Positions 6,888 to 15,331 are shown, counted from the stretch's first letter. The stretch is DNA of 64,000 nucleotides from Brevundimonas terrae (GCF_011761985.1 NZ_JAASQT010000001.1:62001-126000), one strand, 5' to 3'. The notes: generated by a model not told the origin, from the letters alone. Program-made: numbers and translations.

Positions 6888-9056
6888 ATGCGATACCGTT
6901 ATTTGGCGCTGCTGGCTTCGAGCTCTTTGCTCATCAGTTCGACCGCTCTCGCTCAGGAAGCCAATGTCGCGCAGGAGGCTGCACCGACCAGCGTGGCCGA
7001 CATCATGGTTACGGCCCGCAAACGCACTGAACGTCTTCAGGATGTGCCGATCTCGGTGAACGTCACCAGCGGCGAAGATCTTGCCAGCCAAGATATCCGC
7101 AATCTCGAAGCCCTGTCAGGTGCGGTGCCAAACCTGCACATCCAGGCCACCCCCGGCAATAATGCTATCTATATTCGCGGCATCGGTTCCTCGCCGGGCA
7201 ATCTAGCCTTCGAGCAATCAGTCGGTCTGTTCGTGGACGGGGCCTATGCCGGTCGCGGCCGCCAGTTCGCCGCTCCCTTCCTTGATGTAGCCAGCGTAGA
7301 GGTTCTGCGCGGGGCGCAAGGCGCTCTGTTTGGCAAGAATACCGCCGCCGGTGCGATCAACATCACCTCCAACGGCCCTCGCTCTGTGCGAGAGTTTGCC
7401 ACCACCGTCACCGGTACTGTCGAAGGTGATAACGGTTTCGAGGTCAGCCAGATTCTATCCGGCCCCATCACCGACAAGTTCCTAGCCCGTGCGGCCCTGA
7501 AATATTCCGATAACGAAGGCTGGCTGAAAAACATCACTACCGGCGACGGCAACCCCGCTCGCGAGGATATGATCGGCCGCATTGTTCTGGACTATCTGGT
7601 AAGCGACAGCCTGACCTTCCGCTTGAAGTTGGAAGGCGCTAAGCAAGACCTGACCGGCCAGCCGATGACTTCGGTCGCCGCGGGCGGCTCCAAGGGCTTC
7701 ACCCGTCAAGTTTCACCGGGCGTCCCCGACTTCGACAACACCGAAAGCTTTAACGGCGTCCTGACGGTCAACAAGGATTTTGCCAACGGCATCACACTGA
7801 CCTCGATCACGGCATATTCTGCGTTCGAGTATGACAAGAATATCGACAGCGATTTTACGGCCGGCGACCTGCTGCGCTCGACTTTCCAGGAAGAATTCAG
7901 CCAGATTTCCCAAGAGCTACGCCTGACTTCGTCGGCAGATGGGCCGTTCACTTGGATTGTCGGGGCCTATGCCCACTCCAACGAAATCGACATGTATCAG
8001 GCTTCGCGCATCACGATGGGCCCGCTGAACGGGGCCAGCCGTCGCTGGTTCAATCAGGAAAACACCAGCTTCTCACTGTATGGTCAGGGCACCTATGCCT
8101 TTAACGACCAGTGGAGCGTCACCGCGGGTCTTCGCCAGACATGGGAAGAGAAGACTGCCGACCAGACCCGCGCCACCTCGGGCGTTGTGCCGCCGACCTG
8201 GGTGAACACCCCGCTATCGGGCCAACGTGACGAAAGCCAGCTCGATCCGTCGCTACAGCTCCAGTACACCCACAGCCGCGATGTGATGTTCTATGCCTCC
8301 TATGCCAAGGGTTCCAAGGCTGGCGGCTTTGTCGGTGCCCAATCCACCGGCGGCCAGAATGCCTTCGAGTTCGAAGGTGAAACCTCGCAGTCTCTGGAGC
8401 TTGGCACCAAGCTGACCCTGCTGGATGGTCAGGCAACGCTGAATATCGCCGCCTACACCTCCAAGTTCGAAGACCTGCAGGTATCGGGCTTCAATGCGGC
8501 CACGAATGCCTTCATCACCACCAATGCCGCCTCGGCCAAGAGCCAGGGCGTAGAGGTAGAAGGCAATTGGCGCGTCAACAGCTCGGTCTCGATCTCCGGC
8601 TCGCTGGCCTATAACGATGCCACCTATGACAGCTACCCGACGGCACCGTGCATCTGGAAAAATGGTGTGCCGCCTGCCGCCAACTGCGTCGAGGACATCG
8701 GCGGCACCACCCTGCCGCGTGCGCCTAAATGGTCGGGTGCCTTCAACGTCAATATCGACCACCCGCTCCAGAACGGCCTGCGTGTTCTGGCGGATGCCAC
8801 CGTACGCGGCCGCAGCGGCACCTATCTGGAAGAAAACTACAGCCCGTCCTCCTATCAGGACAGCTTCGGCAAGGTTGATCTGCGTCTCGGACTGGCCGCC
8901 GCCGACGACAGCTGGACGCTGGCTCTGATCGGTCGCAACCTGACCAATGAATGGACCGCGTCCCACTCTTACGGGACGCCCTTTATTGCCGGATCACAAA
9001 CCTATGTGGTGGATCCCGGTCGCGTTGTGTCTATCCAGTTGGGCCTGCGTTACTAA
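6888..9056 (+). CDS. TonB-dependent receptor
   Basis: A 722-residue outer-membrane receptor. The N-terminal signal peptide MRYRYLALLASSSLL ends at ALAQE. The plug domain begins near IMVTARKRTERLQDVPISV, contains the LRGAQGALFGKNTAAGAINI signature, and leads into a 22-strand-type barrel ending in QLGLRY with a terminal aromatic residue for BAM recognition. A GTG at 6882 is possible, but GGGGAGG at 6876-6882 fits the ATG at 6888. Two operator copies precede it and a sulfatase follows 87 bp later. It probably imports the pathway substrate across the outer membrane with TonB-ExbBD energy rather than a siderophore, judging by context. Confidence 0.92.
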   Translation: MRYRYLALLASSSLLISSTALAQEANVAQEAAPTSVADIMVTARKRTERLQDVPISVNVTSGEDLASQDIRNLEALSGAVPNLHIQATPGNNAIYIRGIGSSPGNLAFEQSVGLFVDGAYAGRGRQFAAPFLDVASVEVLRGAQGALFGKNTAAGAINITSNGPRSVREFATTVTGTVEGDNGFEVSQILSGPITDKFLARAALKYSDNEGWLKNITTGDGNPAREDMIGRIVLDYLVSDSLTFRLKLEGAKQDLTGQPMTSVAAGGSKGFTRQVSPGVPDFDNTESFNGVLTVNKDFANGITLTSITAYSAFEYDKNIDSDFTAGDLLRSTFQEEFSQISQELRLTSSADGPFTWIVGAYAHSNEIDMYQASRITMGPLNGASRRWFNQENTSFSLYGQGTYAFNDQWSVTAGLRQTWEEKTADQTRATSGVVPPTWVNTPLSGQRDESQLDPSLQLQYTHSRDVMFYASYAKGSKAGGFVGAQSTGGQNAFEFEGETSQSLELGTKLTLLDGQATLNIAAYTSKFEDLQVSGFNAATNAFITTNAASAKSQGVEVEGNWRVNSSVSISGSLAYNDATYDSYPTAPCIWKNGVPPAANCVEDIGGTTLPRAPKWSGAFNVNIDHPLQNGLRVLADATVRGRSGTYLEENYSPSSYQDSFGKVDLRLGLAAADDSWTLALIGRNLTNEWTASHSYGTPFIAGSQTYVVDPGRVVSIQLGLRY

Positions 9057-9070
9057 GCGACCACCGTTCC

Positions 9071-9111
9071 AAGGCCGTCCCTGCACCTCGCAAGGGCGGC
9101 CTTTCGTTTTT
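9071..9111 (+). terminator. Terminator after the TonB receptor
   Basis: AAGGCCGTCCCT and AGGGCGGCCTT form a stem with one bulged base, followed by TTCGTTTTT. It lies between receptor and sulfatase, so the sulfatase may be transcribed by read-through or from its own weak promoter. Confidence 0.75.
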
Positions 9112-9143
9112 ACTCCCTTAGCTTCAGTTTCAATGGGGGATTC

Positions 9144-10838
9144 ATGTCCAGTTTCGACCGTCGCCAGTTGATGGCCGCCATGGCCGCCGCCGCCACCGGT
9201 ATCGCCCCGCCACTACGCGCACAGGCGGCATCCAAGTCCGCGCAGGCCACCGCCAACGAAAAGCCGCTCAACATTCTGTTCATCTGCACCGATCAGGAGT
9301 TCGGCCTACAGTCCTATCCGCAAGGCCTGCTGGAGCATCTGCCCGGCCACCGCGTCCTGTTGGAGCGCTCGGTCGAGCTGCGGAACTATCACGTTCAGAC
9401 CACGCCCTGCACACCGTCGCGCGCCGTCATCTATACCGGCCAACACACGCAAAAAACCCGCGTCTTTTCCAATGCCGAACAGGGCGCTGTCCTGACGCCC
9501 GAGATAGACACCATCGGCGATATGATGCGCCGTGCGGGCTATTACAGCGCCTATAAGGGCAAGTGGCATCTGGCCAAGCTGTCTACCAGCGACCAGAGTT
9601 TCCAGCGCCTGTATAACGACACCACCGACGCCATGGAGCCGTTCGGTTTCTCGGATTATAATTTCAATGGCGAGGAAATCGGCCTGACATGGGCCGGATA
9701 CCGCACCGACCGCCACGTCACCGGCGATGCGGCCATGCTGATCCACGAATTCGCTACGCCTGCACGCCGCGAAGACAAGCCGTGGTTCCTGTGTGTAAAT
9801 CTGGTGAACCCGCACGACATCATGTTCTACGACGCCACGGGCGAGCAGGCCGATACCCGCGCCGTTCGCAATCTGGCGGGACTGATGCGGGCCGAGCCGG
9901 GCGATCCTCTGTATCAGACCGATCTGGGTATGCCCCTGCCCCGCAGCTTCTATGTGGATGACCTGTCCACCAAGCCCGAAGCCCATCGCGGTATCTCGGC
10001 TCTGGATGTCAAAACCTATGGGGCCATGCCGCGCGAGAACGAGACGGCATGGAAGCGGTTCTACAACTACTACTGCAACTGCCTGCGCGATGTGGACCAG
10101 AACATCCTGACCCTGTTGTGGGCACTGGAACATTCAGGCCAACTGGACAACACCATCATCGTCTATACCTCCGATCACGGCGAACGGGCCGGTGCTCACG
10201 GCATGCGCCAGAAGGGCGGTACCGCCTATAAGGAAGAAACCAATGTGCCAATGTTCATCGCCCACCCCCAAGGGGCGCGCGGTGTCACCAGCAAGACCTT
10301 GATGGGCGCTGTCGATCTGGCCCCGACCCTGCTAGGCTTGGCCGGAAAGTCACAGGACTGGAGCCGCAGCCAGTTCCCGCAACTGGTCGGCCACGATGTT
10401 TCAAAAGCCGTGTTCGATCCCGCCCACAGGGGCGAGCGCGACCGTCAGGGCCACCTGTTCAACTATGGTGTGATCCTGTCGTGGGATCGTCTGAACACCA
10501 ACTATATGGACACGCCTGTCTGGGACCTGTCCAAACGCCGCGCCCACCGTGGCGTATTCGACGGTCGCTGGAAGTTCGTGCGTTATTTCGCCCCTGCCGA
10601 ACACCATATGCCACGCAAATGGGAACAGCTTGTCGCCCACAATGATCTGGAACTTTACGACACGCACAAAGATCCGGACGAAGTGCTGAACTTGGCCAAC
10701 CGTCCGAACGAATACCGTGCCGAGATCGAACGCCTGAACGCCATGGTCAATGCCTTGATCGAGCACGAGATCGGCGAGGATAACGGCTCGGAATTCCCCG
10801 GTCCTGTCGAACGCTACAACACCCTGACTCTCACCTGA
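9144..10838 (+). CDS. Sulfatase (arylsulfatase type), exported
   Basis: A 564-residue member of the alkaline phosphatase superfamily. The modified-cysteine motif C-T-P-S-R (Cys about residue 89), in TTPCTPSRAVIYTGQHTQ, marks a formylglycine sulfatase that hydrolyses sulfate esters. Metal ligands are visible in FICTDQ (about residue 50) and in TSDHGERAGAHG in the C-terminal half. The N-terminus SFDRRQLMAAMAAAATG ends in LRAQA and looks like a Tat or Sec signal, so it acts in the periplasm. Maturation needs a formylglycine-generating enzyme, which is not in this window. Its position after the TonB receptor suggests that the incoming compound carries a sulfate ester. Confidence 0.88.
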   Translation: MSSFDRRQLMAAMAAAATGIAPPLRAQAASKSAQATANEKPLNILFICTDQEFGLQSYPQGLLEHLPGHRVLLERSVELRNYHVQTTPCTPSRAVIYTGQHTQKTRVFSNAEQGAVLTPEIDTIGDMMRRAGYYSAYKGKWHLAKLSTSDQSFQRLYNDTTDAMEPFGFSDYNFNGEEIGLTWAGYRTDRHVTGDAAMLIHEFATPARREDKPWFLCVNLVNPHDIMFYDATGEQADTRAVRNLAGLMRAEPGDPLYQTDLGMPLPRSFYVDDLSTKPEAHRGISALDVKTYGAMPRENETAWKRFYNYYCNCLRDVDQNILTLLWALEHSGQLDNTIIVYTSDHGERAGAHGMRQKGGTAYKEETNVPMFIAHPQGARGVTSKTLMGAVDLAPTLLGLAGKSQDWSRSQFPQLVGHDVSKAVFDPAHRGERDRQGHLFNYGVILSWDRLNTNYMDTPVWDLSKRRAHRGVFDGRWKFVRYFAPAEHHMPRKWEQLVAHNDLELYDTHKDPDEVLNLANRPNEYRAEIERLNAMVNALIEHEIGEDNGSEFPGPVERYNTLTLT

Positions 10839-10860
10839 CTACGGGGCATAGACCAAAAGA

Positions 10861-10895
10861 AAGGGCCGGTGCGGATATCCGCACCGGCCCTTTTT
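10861..10895. terminator. Bidirectional terminator between sulfatase and hydrolase
   Basis: A long perfect palindrome, with arms GGGCCGGTGCGGAT and ATCCGCACCGGCCC, is followed by TTTTT and preceded by A-rich sequence. It separates two convergent genes. Confidence 0.92.
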
Positions 10896-10916
10896 GCAAG
10901 TCTTCGACGGAGGGGA

Positions 10917-12077
10917 TCAGCCGAAGGTTTTTTGCATCCAGTCCTTGAACAGGATTGCGGCCTCGACCGACTTGTCCTGTTGTCCGGTATAGTAGTGGTT
11001 GGCGTCCTTGATGATGGCGTGCTCCATCGACTTGGCATTGCTGGCCGCGGCCATCAGACGCGCTGCGTGGCTGGGCGTGCAGGCGTCGTCGGCGCTGTTT
11101 TCGATGACGATCATCGGCACAGTCACGCGCGGCGCACAGCGCAGACCGTCGGCCTGACTGTCGTCATACGACCATTGCGACAGCCACGAACGCAGGGTCG
11201 AGAAACGGGCCAGACCCACAGGGCCGTCATTCACAACCTCAGGCACGCCCAGCATGCAGTGGTTGGGCTTGCGGTCGCTGGGTTCCAGCGTGGCATCGAT
11301 GAAGCGCGGATCGGCCATTGTGCCCTGCACCACAAAGCCGCGCTCGTGGTTGTGCTTGCCCTGAGCCTTGAGCTTGGCCAGTTCGTCCTTCACCCATGCG
11401 GTGATACGGCGGTTACGGGCGATCTGGGCGGCGCGATAGCGCTCGATATATTCGGCGCTATAGGGCGGCTGGTTCGGGTTGGCCGGATCATAGATGTTCA
11501 GTTCCGGATCACGGTCATAGGGCTTGGTCTCGTCGGTGATCGACGGGTCCATCCACTCGGTCAGGGTCAGGTTGCGCGACAGGTGAGCGGCCAGAATGGC
11601 CACGCCGTCTGCCGGAATCAGATTGGCCTTGGTCAGGTCCAACGGATCGCCTGCCGGCGTATGGGTGACGGTCGGGTTCTCGGCTTCGGCCTGATAGAAC
11701 AGCGAGAGCGAGCCACCGCCGGACCAACCACCGAGGATCACCTTCTTATAGCCGAGGCGTTCCTTGGCATCACGGATGGCCGCGCCGAGGTCCAGCGCCA
11801 CCTTCTCCATGATCAGGGCATTGTCGATGCCGCGATAGCGACTATTGGCATAGATGACGTGCAGTCCCTGTTTCGCCAGTGCCGACACGAAGGGCAGCCA
11901 CGCGCCACCCCCGATCGGGTGCATGAACACCACCACCGTATCGGATTCTGTTTCCGGCTTCAGGTGGTGCGCCTCGATGGCGACAATGCCTTCGGCACCG
12001 CCATAGGTATCCTTGAACTGGGCCTCTTCCTTGAAGATGACCAGATACGGGGTGCGGGTATATTTGACTTTGGTCAC
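10917..12077 (-). CDS. Alpha/beta-hydrolase family protein
   Basis: A 386-residue alpha/beta hydrolase without a signal peptide. The nucleophile elbow is GGWSGGG with Ser about residue 119. The oxyanion segment is MHPIGGGAW near residue 53, and Asp and His candidates are in NSADDACTPSH and KDANHYY near the C-terminus. It lies 6 bp after the VOC gene and forms a two-gene operon with it. An esterase, a C-C bond hydrolase of a ring-cleavage product, or a thioesterase would fit. The long insert between core strands (residues 130-280) is unusual for meta-cleavage hydrolases, so the reaction is open. Confidence 0.82.
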   Translation of the reverse strand: MTKVKYTRTPYLVIFKEEAQFKDTYGGAEGIVAIEAHHLKPETESDTVVVFMHPIGGGAWLPFVSALAKQGLHVIYANSRYRGIDNALIMEKVALDLGAAIRDAKERLGYKKVILGGWSGGGSLSLFYQAEAENPTVTHTPAGDPLDLTKANLIPADGVAILAAHLSRNLTLTEWMDPSITDETKPYDRDPELNIYDPANPNQPPYSAEYIERYRAAQIARNRRITAWVKDELAKLKAQGKHNHERGFVVQGTMADPRFIDATLEPSDRKPNHCMLGVPEVVNDGPVGLARFSTLRSWLSQWSYDDSQADGLRCAPRVTVPMIVIENSADDACTPSHAARLMAAASNAKSMEHAIIKDANHYYTGQQDKSVEAAILFKDWMQKTFG

Positions 12078-12083
12078 GCCGGA

Positions 12084-12671
12084 TTATCCCGCCAGTTCGG
12101 ATTGAGGTTTGCCGCGCTTGTCGATAGCGGCCGCGCCGAACTTGGCTTCTTTTTCAGCACGGGTTTGCGCGGTCCACGTCTTCAGAAGTTCCGGCAGGGC
12201 GGCACCCTCCTCGCCAAGAATCTTGTCGTGGTCAGGCGTGCGGCAGGTGATTTCGACCTGAATACCGTTGGGGTCATACATATATACCGAGCGCACAAAA
12301 TGATGCTCGACCGGCCCCAGCGCGCTGACACCATGCGAGCGGATGCGCTTTTGCATTTCCAGCATGTGGGCTTCGTCGCGCGCCTCGATGGCGATGTGCA
12401 TATCGAAGCTGTCCTTGCGGGCGAACCAAGCGGGATCAGCGGTCGAGGGGGCATCGAAGAAGGCGACGAAATTGCCGTCCTCCATCTCGAAGAAGATATG
12501 CATATAGGGCACCGGATCGCCCGAACCCGGCACCTCGTCCAATACGATACCGGCGGACGCCTTCATGCCCAGAACATCTTCATAGAACCAGCGCGTCTGT
12601 TCCGCATCTCTGCAGCGGAAGGCGCTGTGGTGGACCCCTTTAAGGCCCGTCTGGGTGATCTGGCTGGCCAT
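12084..12671 (-). CDS. VOC-family (glyoxalase/extradiol dioxygenase fold) protein
   Basis: A 195-residue vicinal-oxygen-chelate protein. Candidate metal ligands are His in KGVHHSAF (about residue 14), Glu in HIFFEM, His in FDMHIAIE and Glu in IQVEIT, the usual H/E pattern of two beta-alpha-beta-beta-beta modules. It is shorter than the roughly 300-residue type I extradiol dioxygenases, so it may be a one-repeat-pair dioxygenase, an isomerase or an epimerase. It is the first gene of a minus-strand operon with the hydrolase and is divergent from an acyl-CoA dehydrogenase with operator site 5 between them. Confidence 0.8.
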   Translation of the reverse strand: MASQITQTGLKGVHHSAFRCRDAEQTRWFYEDVLGMKASAGIVLDEVPGSGDPVPYMHIFFEMEDGNFVAFFDAPSTADPAWFARKDSFDMHIAIEARDEAHMLEMQKRIRSHGVSALGPVEHHFVRSVYMYDPNGIQVEITCRTPDHDKILGEEGAALPELLKTWTAQTRAEKEAKFGAAAIDKRGKPQSELAG

Positions 12672-12731
12672 TTCCCCCTCCCTTTCCTGTTCGTTTTCTT
12701 GAGCAACACTCCATACCCGCCCGCAGAGTTT

Positions 12732-12746
12732 GTCAAATTGCTTTAC
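12732..12746. promoter_or_regulatory. MarR-type operator, site 5
   Basis: GTCAAAT-T-GCTTTAC is the most degenerate of the six sites; each half differs from the consensus by one or two bases. It lies between the VOC operon (start 12671) and the acyl-CoA dehydrogenase (start 12797). TTTACG (12742-12747), 17 bases, then TAGGCT (12765-12770) could be the promoter of the rightward operon. Confidence 0.5.
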
Positions 12747-12796
12747 GTTATTTTCCTCCCGGCATAGGCTGTGACCAACAAGAGGAGGGAGCGCAC

Positions 12797-14089
12797 ATGG
12801 ATTTCGATCTGCCCGCAGAGATCACCGACTATCTGGCCGAACTGGATGCCTTCATCGAGGCCGAGATCGTTCCGCTGCAAGCGCAGGACGACAACGAGCG
12901 CTTCTTTGACCACCGCCGCGAATGGGCGCGCACCGACTATGACAATGGCGGTCTGCCGCGCCACGAGTGGGAAGAACTGCTGGCCATCGCCAAGAAACGC
13001 GCCGACAAGGCCGGCCACCTGCGCTTTGCCCTGCCCAAGGAATTCGGCGGCAAGGACGGCTCCAATCTGGCCATGGCCGTGATCCGCGAACATTTCGCCG
13101 CCAAGGGTCTGGGCCTGCACAACGATCTGCAAAACGAGCATTCGATCGTGGCCAACTATCCGCAGGTGCTGATGTTCCGCGACTTTGGCACGCAGGACCA
13201 GAAGGACGAGTTCATTGGCGGTATGCTGGATGGCAGCCGTTCGATCTGCTTTGGCCTGACCGAGCCCGAGCATGGTTCGGACGCCACCCACATGGAAACT
13301 GTCGGTGTGCGCGAAACCTGCGATGGCGTTTCGGGCTGGCGCATCAATGGCGAGAAAATGTGGACCACCGGCATGCACGTGGCCACCCACGTCATGGTTT
13401 TTGCCCGCACCGAGGGCAAGGCCGGCGACGCCAAGGGCATCACCTGTTTCATCGTGCCCGCCGAAGCCGAGGGCGTGAAGGTCGAGGAATATCTCTGGAC
13501 CTTCAACATGCCGACCGACCACCCTCGCGTCAGCTTTACCAATGTCTGGGTGCCCGATAGCAACGTCTTTGGCCCGGCCGATGGCGGTCTGGAACTGGCC
13601 CAGCATTTCGTCCACGAGAACCGCATCCGTCAGGCTGCCTCCTCGCTGGGTGCCGCCGATTACTGCGTCAAGGAAGCGGCCAAATATGCCCGCGAGCGCA
13701 AGCCCTTCGGCAAGCCTCTGGCAGTCAATCAGGCCATCCAGTTCCCGCTGGTCGAACTGGCCACCCAGATCGAGATGCTGCGCCTGCTGATCCGCAAGAC
13801 GGCATGGCAGATGGACCGCATGTCCAAGCCGGACGTGGCCAAGACACTGTCGGACCGTGTGTCCATGTGTAACTACTGGGCCAACCGTCTGGTTTGCGAG
13901 GCCGCCGACACCGCCATGCAGGTTCATGGTGGCATGGGCTATTCGCGCCACAAGCCATTCGAGCACATCTATCGCCACCACCGCCGCTATCGCATCACCG
14001 AGGGCGCAGAAGAGATCCAGATGCGCAAGATCGCGGCCTGGATGTTCGGCTTTGCCGGTCCCAATAAGGTCGCGCGAGAGAAGGCGTAG
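12797..14089 (+). CDS. Acyl-CoA dehydrogenase
   Basis: A 430-residue acyl-CoA dehydrogenase family protein. Family segments are LPKEFGGKDGSNLAMAV, CFGLTEPEHGSDATHMET (flavin region), NGEKMWTTGMHVATH, FVHENRIRQAASSLGAA, ARERKPFGKPLAVNQAIQF and MQVHGGMGYSRHKPFEHIYR. The C-terminus has ITEGAEEIQMRKIA with the catalytic-type Glu. It starts after GAGGAGGG. The next gene begins on the base after its TAG stop, so the two are translated together, giving a dehydrogenation plus hydration pair for one CoA intermediate. Confidence 0.92.
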   Translation: MDFDLPAEITDYLAELDAFIEAEIVPLQAQDDNERFFDHRREWARTDYDNGGLPRHEWEELLAIAKKRADKAGHLRFALPKEFGGKDGSNLAMAVIREHFAAKGLGLHNDLQNEHSIVANYPQVLMFRDFGTQDQKDEFIGGMLDGSRSICFGLTEPEHGSDATHMETVGVRETCDGVSGWRINGEKMWTTGMHVATHVMVFARTEGKAGDAKGITCFIVPAEAEGVKVEEYLWTFNMPTDHPRVSFTNVWVPDSNVFGPADGGLELAQHFVHENRIRQAASSLGAADYCVKEAAKYARERKPFGKPLAVNQAIQFPLVELATQIEMLRLLIRKTAWQMDRMSKPDVAKTLSDRVSMCNYWANRLVCEAADTAMQVHGGMGYSRHKPFEHIYRHHRRYRITEGAEEIQMRKIAAWMFGFAGPNKVAREKA

Positions 14090-14569
14090 GTGGGCACCGC
14101 TCCGCTCATTGTGGCTTTCGACGACATGCCGACACTGGCAGGTCGTGAACTGGGAAGCTCGGCCTGGATCGCGCTGGATCAAAACCGCATCAACCTGTTT
14201 GCTGATGCGACCGACGATCACCAGTGGATCCACATCGACGAGGAACGCGCCCGTGCAGAGATGGGATCAACCATTGCGCACGGCTTTTTGACCCTGTCGC
14301 TGCTACCGCGTCTGATGGACGACGTGATCCGCTTTGAAGGCTCGGGCAAGATGCTGAATGTGGGCGTTAACCGCGTCCGCTTCGTATCGCCTGCCCCCAG
14401 CGGATCACGGGTGCGCCTGACACAAAGCGTGGTGTCTGTCGAAGCCCGTGCCGGTGGTTGGCAGCTGACCACCGACTGCGTGATCGAGGCCGAGGGTCAG
14501 GACAAACCCCTGTGCGTAGCCCAAAGCGTCATGCTGATTCTGCCGCCGGGACAGGCAAAGGCCGCATAG
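14090..14569 (+). CDS. MaoC-like enoyl-CoA hydratase
   Basis: A 159-residue hot-dog-fold protein of the R-specific hydratase (MaoC) type. The hydratase-2 motif reads FADATDDHQWIHIDEERA, with the Asp/His catalytic pair, followed by GSTIAHGFLTLSLLP. The GTG at 14090 directly follows the TAG of the dehydrogenase, and GAGAGAAGG lies just ahead. An ATG at 14126 is an alternative start that would remove 12 residues. It should hydrate the enoyl-CoA made by the preceding dehydrogenase. Confidence 0.85.
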   Translation: MGTAPLIVAFDDMPTLAGRELGSSAWIALDQNRINLFADATDDHQWIHIDEERARAEMGSTIAHGFLTLSLLPRLMDDVIRFEGSGKMLNVGVNRVRFVSPAPSGSRVRLTQSVVSVEARAGGWQLTTDCVIEAEGQDKPLCVAQSVMLILPPGQAKAA

Positions 14570-14578
14570 CTCAAATTA

Positions 14579-14593
14579 GTAAAGTTACTTGAC
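14579..14593. promoter_or_regulatory. MarR-type operator, site 6
   Basis: GTAAAGT-T-ACTTGAC is identical to site 3. It lies 97 bp upstream of the flavin reductase start. It runs into TTGACA (14589-14594), with CATCAT 16 bases downstream as a possible -10. Confidence 0.7.
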
Positions 14594-14690
14594 AATACAT
14601 GTTCCTCGGCCATCATCGTTCTACGGTCATGGTCAGGAACAGATCAGGCCCGTATCGCGCCCGTCCGGCGCGTCAGGGAGGATAAACAAT

Positions 14691-15206
14691 ATGACCAGCG
14701 CAAATGCGACTGTCATTGCCGACGATCTGAAAGAGGCCCTGCGCAATCTGGTGCGCTCGGTTGTCGTGGTCACAGCCCGCCATCAGGGTCGTGCCTATGC
14801 GATGGCCGCCACCGCCATTAGCGAGGTCAGCATGGACCCGCCGTCCATGCTGGTCTGCATCAACCGCAACAATGCCATTTTCGACGCCATCGACGCCGGA
14901 TGCGATGTGGTGCTGAATGTGCTGGGACAGGACCACGAAGCTGTCTCGCGCGCCTGTGGCGGCGGTCGCAAGGGCGACGCGAAGTTCGATATCGGTGCGT
15001 GGGATATTGCCGCTGAGGACCAGCCCCCTGCGCTTCGCGATGCGCTGGCCGTCATCCATCTGAAACAGGCCAATATCCTCGACCACGGCAGCCACCGTAT
15101 CGTTATCGGCGATGTGCAGTCGGTCCAGCGCCCCTCCAGCACCATCCCGCTGGCCTTTATGGGCGGACGTTATCTGCAACTGGAAGCGGCCTGCCACGTT
15201 CAATAG
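14691..15206 (+). CDS. Flavin reductase (HpaC-like), partner of the monooxygenase
   Basis: A 171-residue protein of the flavin reductase-like split-barrel family. Visible features are LRNLVRSVVVVTARHQGRAYAMAATAISEVSMDPPSMLVCI with its FMN-contacting stretch and LNVLGQDHEAVSRACGG. A longer frame opens at 14589, but GGGAGGA at 14677-14683 sets the ATG at 14691. It reduces FMN or FAD with NAD(P)H and hands it to a separate oxygenase, most plausibly the group-D enzyme at 453. That enzyme is 13 kb away but carries the same operator. Confidence 0.88.
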   Translation: MTSANATVIADDLKEALRNLVRSVVVVTARHQGRAYAMAATAISEVSMDPPSMLVCINRNNAIFDAIDAGCDVVLNVLGQDHEAVSRACGGGRKGDAKFDIGAWDIAAEDQPPALRDALAVIHLKQANILDHGSHRIVIGDVQSVQRPSSTIPLAFMGGRYLQLEAACHVQ

Positions 15207-15275
15207 AGGCACCCTGTTCAAGTCGCGTAAGCAGCCTGCTCCCAGAGGCTGTTCTACATCTTTTTACCACCCAAC

Positions 15276-15313
15276 AAAAACCCCGCTCTTCCGAAAGGAA
15301 GGCGGGGTTTCTT
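15276..15313. terminator. Bidirectional terminator
   Basis: AAAAACCCCGC-TCTTCC pairs with GGAAGG-CGGGGTTT around a GAAA loop between the convergent flavin reductase and AbgT genes. T-rich tails are present on both strands. Confidence 0.88.
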
Positions 15314-15331
15314 GTGCATAGCGGGTCAGCG

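Noticed and set aside
10869..12767. 632-codon plus-strand open frame opposite the hydrolase and VOC genes
   Set aside because: It lies wholly antisense to two well-recognised proteins and has no family resemblance or ribosome site; long antisense frames are a by-product of GC-rich third positions.
12743..14233. 496-codon minus-strand open frame opposite the acyl-CoA dehydrogenase and MaoC genes
   Set aside because: Shadow frame; it would also cross the operator and the divergent promoter region.
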